The position numbers and the translations under genes were made by a program. Positions 50,701 to 55,017 of a stretch of DNA of 55,017 nucleotides are shown one piece after another; the first letter of the stretch is position 1; each line of letters begins with the position of its first letter. The notes beneath the pieces were generated by a model that was given only the letters and a program-made list of their open reading frames with translations, was not told the origin of the DNA and searched no databases. Source of the DNA: Phycisphaerae bacterium. Its GTDB lineage: Bacteria; Planctomycetota; Phycisphaerae; Sedimentisphaerales; Anaerobacaceae. Location of the stretch: assembly GCA_026386805.1 (NCBI GenBank), contig JAPLMX010000093.1, forward strand, positions 1 through 55,017. Direction: 5' to 3'.

Positions 50701-53700
50701 CGCCGACGTTAACAATACGGGCGCGATCACCGTCAAGGCCACGGGCGGTACGGCCGACGCCATCGCCGTCGCCGAGGGCAACGCCGACGCGGACGCCGTG
50801 GCCTCCGCCAATAACGCCGATGATGCCGCCGCCGCTTCCGCCAATAACACCAACGCCTATGCCTATGCCAGTGCCGACGCCGACGCCAGCACGGAAGCCG
50901 AAGGAATCGTCGCCAACGGCAACGTCAACAATGTGGGCGCCATCACCGTCCTGGCCATGGGCGGTACGGCCAACGCCAGCGCCGACGCCAACGCCGTGGC
51001 CTCCGGCTACGCTAAAGCCGACGCCAATGACACCTACGCCAACGCTTACGCCCAAGAAGGCTATGCCAACGCCAGCGCCAACGCCAGCGCCAACGCCAAC
51101 GCTGACGCCTACGGAATTGATGCCGGTGGCGATGTCATCAATACGGGCGATATCCTGGTGCTGGCCGACGCCAATGACGCCCACGCCTCGGCCACAGCCT
51201 ACGCCAAGGGCGACGCCAACGACGTCGGTGTCCAGGACAACGCCTACAGCGACGTCGACGCCGACGCCAACGCCAACGCCAACGCCAACGCCAACGCCTC
51301 CGCCTCCGGAATCCGCACTTACAACGCTGAGGACAGCCAGCTCGAATTGGAGGGCCACGGCGACGTCAACAATACGGGGGCGATCACCGTCGCGGCCGCA
51401 GGCGGCTTGGCCTACGCCGACGCCAATATCCCGGACGTCAACTCCCCCGACGGTAATGCCGTCACCAACAGCGAAGCCGTCGCCCAAGCCAACGGCACCG
51501 CCCGCGACGACGCCAACGCCTACGCCTACGCCAACGCCAACGCCAACGCCTACGCCGAAGCCTACGGAATCGACGCGGCCGGCAACGTCACCAATACGGG
51601 GGTGATCAACGTCTCGGCCACAGGCGGCATCGCCTATGCCGATGCCAATACCCCCGACGTCAATGCCCCGGCCGGCAACACCAAGGCCCAGGCCAGCAGC
51701 GAAGCCGATGCCAACACCGACACATTCCGCCGCAGCAACGCCTACGCCTCCAGCAACGCCGAGGCCAACGCTTCCGCCGAGGCTGGCGGAATCAGCGCTA
51801 ACGGCAACGTCAACAATGTGGGCACGATCAACGTCACGGCCACCGGCGGCACGGCCGACGCCCGTGGCCGCGCCGGCGCGGATGCCTTTGCCGACGACCA
51901 GGCAGAGACCGCCGCCAACGCCTATGCCAACGCCTATGCCACCGCCAGCGCCAACGCCGACGCTGAAGCTGGCGGAATCTGGGCTGGCGGCGACGTCAAC
52001 AATGTGGGCGCGATTAACGTCACGTCCAGGGGCGGCACGGCCAGCGCCACCGCCGGCACCAACGCCAACGCCCGGGCCGCCGCCGACGTCGATCTCTTGG
52101 CTGACGACACCGCCAACGCCGACGCCTCCAGCAACGCCAACGCCTATGCCGACGCTTCCGCGTTCGGAATCGGGGCTGAGGGCGATGTCGACAATGCGGG
52201 CGCGATCAACGTTATGGCTAGCGGAGGCACGGCCGACGCCAACGCTTTGGGCGCCGCCGCCGCCTTCGCTGAAGGCAAGAGAGGCACCCGCTCCAGCTCC
52301 ACCTACGCCGAGGCCGACGCTTCCGCCGAGGCTGCCGGAATCGGGGCTAAGGGCGACGTCCACAATGTGGGCACGATCAACGTCACGGCCACCGGTGGAG
52401 TGGCGCTCGCCAACGCGGACGATAACGCCTACGCCGATGCCCACGCTTCGGCGGTCGGAATTGCGGCTGGCTTCTCTGGCTTCGACGAGGACCTCCAAGG
52501 CTCGGCCGACGTCAACAATACGGGCGCTATCACCGTCATCGCCACGGGCGGTACGGCCAACGCCAACGCCAACGCCGACGCCTATGGCATTGCCGCTCCC
52601 CGCTTCGTCAACAATACCGGGGATGTCACCGTCACGGCCACCGGTGGAATGGCGAGCGCCGACGTTGATGCAGACCGCAATGACGACGAGGACGCCAGAG
52701 TCAACGCCAAAGCGTACGGGATCTACTACTCTCACGCCGATTTCGACGGCGATTTCGACGGCGATGTCCACCCCGGTGTCAACAATACGGGGAATCTCAC
52801 CGTCACCGCCGTGGCCGGGAAGGGCTTTGAGTCCCGCGCCTACGGTATCTACATGGATGGTAGCGGTGAGGTGACCAACACCGGGACCATCCGAGTCTCG
52901 GCCGATCGAGCCTACCAGCTCTACGTGAACTCCGGCACAACCACCCTGGTGCGTACCTTTAACGTCCTCCTCGACGGCGATCCGGAGAAGCCCCCCATTG
53001 GAGTGGCGGACAACGCAACACTGGCGCTCAACAACGCCACGCTCACCGTGGCCGCCGACAGCAAGAAGACCCTCTGGGGCAGGCAGTATGAGCTCTTTGA
53101 ACTGAAAGGGGAGGATGGCCGTGTGGAGGGTCGTTTCGACGAGGCGAAGGCGCTGAATCCCAATACCTCGGTCCTCTACAACGACCAGGACACCTTCAAC
53201 AGCGCCGATGACACGGTTGCGCTGGCCTATGCCCCGGTAGCGGCGACGCCCTTAGCGTCCGGCGTGGTGGAGAGACAGATGATGGGCCAGGCCGTCGATA
53301 CCGTCAACCAACACATGACCTCCCTCTTGCTGCAGAACCTCGTTTCTCCCCCTACGTTCGGTCTGTTAGCTGACGAGGGTTCGACCCACCAGAGCTTCTT
53401 GGTCGACGCGGGTTCGACCGACTCGAGTCTCTCCGTGGCAGGGACCGCCGCACGCAAGTCTCCCGGCCTCTTTGTCGAGCCGTACTATTCCTGGCTCGAT
53501 AAGGATGCCGATCCCTTGGGCTTCAAATCGCGGCTGTGGGGATTCTCCCTCGGCTACGCCCAGTACGTCGGAAACAGCCTGCTGGGCCTGCACGCAGGCT
53601 ATGGAGAAGCTAATATCGACTACACCGGCACCGGCTTCAACAGCAACAGCGAGGAACAGAAAGTCGTCAGCGGCGGCTTCACTGGTCTGACGGTCTGGGA

Positions 53701-54277
53701 CCCGTGGACCCTGCGTTACGGCTTGGACGGCTTCTACGGCAACCATGACTACGAGGGATTGACGGGGTTGTCCTTGGAGGAACGAGAGACCGCCTCTTAC
53801 AACAGCTACGGCACCGCGGCGACCCTTATGGCCGGACATATCTTCCGCAGCGGTTCCCACGTGTTCTTGCCGGAAGCAGGCCTGAACTGGCTCTGGGTCG
53901 ATCGCGAGCCGTACACGACCGACGGCACCAATCCGCATTGGAACACGACCTACTCGGGCGTCAACGAAAATGATTTGCTGGCGGCAGCCGCCATCCGATG
54001 GCTGACCACCTTCACGCGCGACGAGACCTCCATCTCTCCGTCCGTCGCGGTCGGGGTTCGTCACCTCCTGACGGACGACGTTGTGAGCGTCCTGCAGTCC
54101 GTGAACGGCGTCAACCCCGTCGTGGTTGAGTCCGAAAGAGACCGAACCGCGCTGACGCTGTCGGGTGCTCTGACACTGGCCCGGACGCCGCACGTCTTGT
54201 CCTTGGCCTATGACGGAGAGTTCTCCTCGGAGGCCAAGCAGCACAGCGTGTGGCTGCGGTACGGTTGGTCGTTCTAA
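47723..54277 (+). CDS. Giant autotransporter with alternating-Ala repeat passenger
   Basis: 2184 residues. Signal peptide about 1-38 (ILFWMAILVPGLWLGVARA). The passenger (about 40-1910) has about 28 variable repeats, each with a rung like DVNNVGAITVTATGGTA preceded by GI.A and followed by runs in which every second residue is Ala (ANANASAVG, AYANANANASA). Residues about 1912-2184 form an autotransporter beta-barrel (FVEPYYSWLDKD, LWGFSLGYAQYVGN, VFLPEAGLNWLWVD, final YGWSF with the terminal Phe typical of outer-membrane proteins). It should be exported by Sec and displayed on the cell surface (type V secretion). The repeat DNA is rich in GCC/AAC/GAC codons and has five tandem GCCAAC units at 51266-51295. 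Function unknown: adhesion or matrix is inferred. Confidence 0.9.
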   Translation: MNMQRCRSVSTMVRSSLTILFWMAILVPGLWLGVARAAITVTKTAVHDPCDAYGLELTTGALPRTNDQAISLSVSGATTGFPDVSFGASGLYANANLVNTGPTINVTAVGGTATADDWVSALIRKAFGLSTEAATVNNSANITVTATGGTAEINDDSTANSVQADAGAKAVGIYAQDDSNDLNISDVSVTNTGDITVTATGGKANATADPDTGFTQAYATGETHAAGIAAVEDVFNNVNISNTGAIAVTATGGTVDAIADANDGDAYAYANGETGAVGIAVANGDFNNVTIANEGAVTVSAKGGTGNAHADTNNGTAYATTGAGEANAAGITVAPDGGDVNDVAITNKGAIAVTATGGTADANATTVRGYANANADASAEAAGINATNGDFNDVTITNEGAITVTAAGGKANAVADANDSSAYASAYTEADAAGIAVRPDDEIHDVTITNTGAIAVTATGGTADANTNNVRGYASADADASANADGIGVMEGYFNDVSISNTGAITVTATGGTVNAAADANDDSANASANTEAYATGISVMDGEFHDVTITNEGAMTVTATGGTGNAAAAANDGSANASANAAGIGAMEGEFHDVTITNEGAITVTAQGGTANASASADGVADANEADVKKGGSASAGANASTGASGQPYANADAAARASGIIANNGDVNNVGDITVTATGGTAIADAVADVVANAKARASADANGTFAYADAYANASAYASAYASANANANADARGIDAGGDVNNVGDITVIATGGIASADANLANVNAVADAAANANADANDVYGNAEAIGGAGASTSVNAYANANANASAVGIEAGGDVNNVGAITVTATGGTADANDYVNANANASAVAKASADANDVNGGTEAYAGGDEGPLYASAGASAYANNATANANASAYGIRAGGDVNNVGAIAVTATGGTANANARAGAAADAVADAGAVADTALTADAYADADASNTNATAQADAQASAGAEAYGIQAYDDSEPGYEMTGPADVNNTGAITVKATGGTADAIAVAEGNADADAVASANNADDAAAASANNTNAYAYASADADASTEAEGIVANGNVNNVGAITVLAMGGTANASADANAVASGYAKADANDTYANAYAQEGYANASANASANANADAYGIDAGGDVINTGDILVLADANDAHASATAYAKGDANDVGVQDNAYSDVDADANANANANANASASGIRTYNAEDSQLELEGHGDVNNTGAITVAAAGGLAYADANIPDVNSPDGNAVTNSEAVAQANGTARDDANAYAYANANANAYAEAYGIDAAGNVTNTGVINVSATGGIAYADANTPDVNAPAGNTKAQASSEADANTDTFRRSNAYASSNAEANASAEAGGISANGNVNNVGTINVTATGGTADARGRAGADAFADDQAETAANAYANAYATASANADAEAGGIWAGGDVNNVGAINVTSRGGTASATAGTNANARAAADVDLLADDTANADASSNANAYADASAFGIGAEGDVDNAGAINVMASGGTADANALGAAAAFAEGKRGTRSSSTYAEADASAEAAGIGAKGDVHNVGTINVTATGGVALANADDNAYADAHASAVGIAAGFSGFDEDLQGSADVNNTGAITVIATGGTANANANADAYGIAAPRFVNNTGDVTVTATGGMASADVDADRNDDEDARVNAKAYGIYYSHADFDGDFDGDVHPGVNNTGNLTVTAVAGKGFESRAYGIYMDGSGEVTNTGTIRVSADRAYQLYVNSGTTTLVRTFNVLLDGDPEKPPIGVADNATLALNNATLTVAADSKKTLWGRQYELFELKGEDGRVEGRFDEAKALNPNTSVLYNDQDTFNSADDTVALAYAPVAATPLASGVVERQMMGQAVDTVNQHMTSLLLQNLVSPPTFGLLADEGSTHQSFLVDAGSTDSSLSVAGTAARKSPGLFVEPYYSWLDKDADPLGFKSRLWGFSLGYAQYVGNSLLGLHAGYGEANIDYTGTGFNSNSEEQKVVSGGFTGLTVWDPWTLRYGLDGFYGNHDYEGLTGLSLEERETASYNSYGTAATLMAGHIFRSGSHVFLPEAGLNWLWVDREPYTTDGTNPHWNTTYSGVNENDLLAAAAIRWLTTFTRDETSISPSVAVGVRHLLTDDVVSVLQSVNGVNPVVVESERDRTALTLSGALTLARTPHVLSLAYDGEFSSEAKQHSVWLRYGWSF

Positions 54278-54309
54278 GAGCCTCTCCCGGTAGGGGTCGG
54301 AGCGTCACG

Positions 54310-54405
54310 GCCCAGCCGGCTGGGCGGGGTGCTCCGGACTCGACAGATCGGTCAAACAAGTGTCAGGGCTCCCAAACGCGATCTAGCGCGTTTGGGAGCC
54401 CTGAC
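54310..54405 (+). terminator. Palindrome and long hairpin after the autotransporter
   Basis: A 16-bp perfect palindrome GCCCAGCCGGCTGGGC (54310-54325) is followed by a perfect 19-bp stem (arms 54362-54380 and 54387-54405, GTCAGGGCTCCCAAACGCG and its complement) with a 6-nt loop ATCTAG. The long stem is a strong candidate for stopping transcription or protecting the mRNA end, but there is no T-tract. Confidence 0.6.
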
Positions 54406-54484
54406 TGTTGCGCCCGGCGAACACGCCAGCCGGAACAAGCTCCAACGATGAGATGGTTTATCCTGAGTTAGCCCGGGGCAATCG

Positions 54485-54657
54485 GTGGCGGTCGGAAACG
54501 GCTCTCCCGTGCGGACAGACGAGAGATGGGGACTGTGGGGCCGCGGGTATGGCCTGTTCGGCGACCGTAAGACCGAGATGGGTGCGCCGGGGTATTCCTA
54601 TAACGTGTACGGCGGCAGCGCTGGCTTGGACTATCAGTTCACGCCGAGGTTCCTGGC
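54485..54657 (+). pseudogene. Fragment of a second autotransporter barrel
   Basis: The frame reads RWGLWGRGYGLFGDRKTEMG and then APGYSYNVYGGSAGLDYQFT with PRFLA: the first third of an autotransporter beta-domain, different from that of 47723-54277. It has no start or passenger on the left and breaks off at about 54657, where the sequence passes into a gene fragment on the other strand. Confidence 0.72.
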
Positions 54658-54795
54658 GTTGTTGATCTCCGCCGCGTCGAACTGCTGGGCATAGTACTCC
54701 AACCAGCGGTCTTTAGGCAGTTTCTCGGGGTAGAACCTCCCGATCCAGTGGTCGTAATGCCGGCCGGAGGTGCCGAGTCGAATTTCGCAGCCTTC
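54657..54795 (-). pseudogene. N-terminal fragment of a DUF72 (YecE-like) protein
   Basis: The minus-strand frame reads IRLGTSGRHYDHWIGRFYPE and continues KLPKDRWLEYYAQQFDAAEINN, the well-known start of DUF72 TIM-barrel proteins. The remaining 200 or so residues are missing, cut at the junction with the autotransporter fragment. An ATG at the other end (MKAAK) is one base out of frame, so a frameshift is also likely. Confidence 0.7.
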
Positions 54796-54885
54796 ATCGC
54801 CCGTCGCGTGCAGCCATTTCGGATTTACTATTTACGATTGACGATTATAGTAGATTACGATGGGGCTGGAACCGCAACAATCAGA

Positions 54886-54931
54886 ACCACCGGCAGAGCC
54901 GGTGGTATGAGGAAGGCCCCTAAAAGGGGCC
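54886..54931 (+). repeat. Twin hairpins near the right edge
   Basis: ACCACCGGC/GCCGGTGGT (54886-54906, AGA loop) and GGCCCC/GGGGCC (54915-54931, TAAAA loop). Together they may mark the end of a mobile element or repeat; the window ends before this can be judged. Confidence 0.55.
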
Positions 54932-55007
54932 ATCGCGTGACTAATCGAACATTCAACTACCCTGGTCCTCCCGCTTCTCGCGGTCTTTTCCTCTTGGAGG
55001 TGCTAAC

Positions 55008-55017
55008 GTGGAGTCTC
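55008..55017 (+). CDS. Possible start of a gene cut by the window edge
   Basis: GTG at 55008 follows GGAGG by 7 nt and opens a frame (MES...) that runs off the window after three codons. Only the ribosome site supports it. Confidence 0.2.

Noticed and set aside
49457..52771. Minus-strand Val-Gly-rich frame of over 1,100 codons
   Set aside because: It is the complement of GCC/AAC/GAC codons of the autotransporter, with no start signal, signal peptide or domain.
51636..52874. Plus-strand Pro-Thr-rich frame of 412 codons
   Set aside because: Out-of-frame reading of the same repeats; no ribosome site and no domain.
47723..52900. CRISPR-like appearance of regular DNA repeats
   Set aside because: The repeats are degenerate, of variable spacing, keep one reading frame and lie between a signal peptide and a barrel domain, so they are protein repeats.

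Overview
The window looks like a chromosomal piece of a GC-rich, Gram-negative bacterium of the Planctomycetota, most likely the Phycisphaerae side of the phylum. I infer this from the mix of genes: an LL-diaminopimelate aminotransferase, BlaI/M56 pairs carrying beta-propeller sensors, TPR/WD40 proteins with a CxxCH motif, ThuA and heparinase-type secreted proteins, a HPPK-deoxynucleoside kinase fusion, and many short palindromic repeats between genes. MurG, FtsW, DapL and Lgt show it makes peptidoglycan and lipoproteins. A C-terminal autotransporter barrel shows an outer membrane. No rRNA, tRNA, CRISPR array or complete insertion sequence was recognised.

Layout. 0-3 kb (minus strand): an operon of a YwqK/MORN-like membrane protein (apparently frameshifted), an ABM/LsrG-like monooxygenase and an iron-dependent alcohol dehydrogenase. 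3.3-9 kb: an RNase HII-like protein and an AI-2E-type permease (plus strand), then a ferritin-like protein, and a secreted heparinase II/III-like protein coupled to a macrodomain protein (minus strand). 9.2-14.1 kb (plus): housekeeping genes dapL, folK-dNK, panC, panD and lgt. 14.3-24.2 kb (plus): a BlaI repressor with its own palindromic operator, a giant M56 peptidase/beta-propeller/lectin-like fusion, a secreted papain-like protease with a PKD domain, a PD40/TPR protein with a haem-type CxxCH motif, and a rhomboid protease. 24.2-26.1 kb (minus): ECF sigma factor, membrane anti-sigma candidate and a secreted coiled protein. 26.3-28.5 kb: a Cys-rich small protein, a 27-residue very basic protein and a RACo-like 2Fe-2S/ASKHA protein. 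28.7-34.3 kb (minus): the classic rpmF-plsX-fabH-fabD-fabG-acpP-fabF lipid operon. 34.7-40.8 kb (plus): ftsW, a subtilase, murG and a ThuA protein. 41-44.4 kb: an accessory patch with a large protein of unknown function carrying a HEPN-type RNxxxH motif, two small orphan proteins and two broken copies of the 3' end of the neighbouring ggt gene. 44.4-47.1 kb (minus): ggt and a membrane protein. 47.7-54.3 kb (plus): a 2184-residue autotransporter whose passenger is built of about 28 variable repeats with Ala at every second residue. 54.4-55 kb: a junction of two truncated genes and hairpin-rich DNA.

The features most worth attention are (i) a 49-bp double-hairpin repeat found between genes and also inserted, in the same reading frame, into two unrelated proteins; (ii) the alternating-Ala giant autotransporter; (iii) the HEPN-motif protein with its surrounding ggt debris; and (iv) the M56/propeller/lectin-like sensor under a BlaI repressor. 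Three other dispersed inverted-repeat families occupy intergenic gaps, and one of them supplies the stop codon of folK-dNK. All identifications come from reading the sequence and translations; no database search was run.
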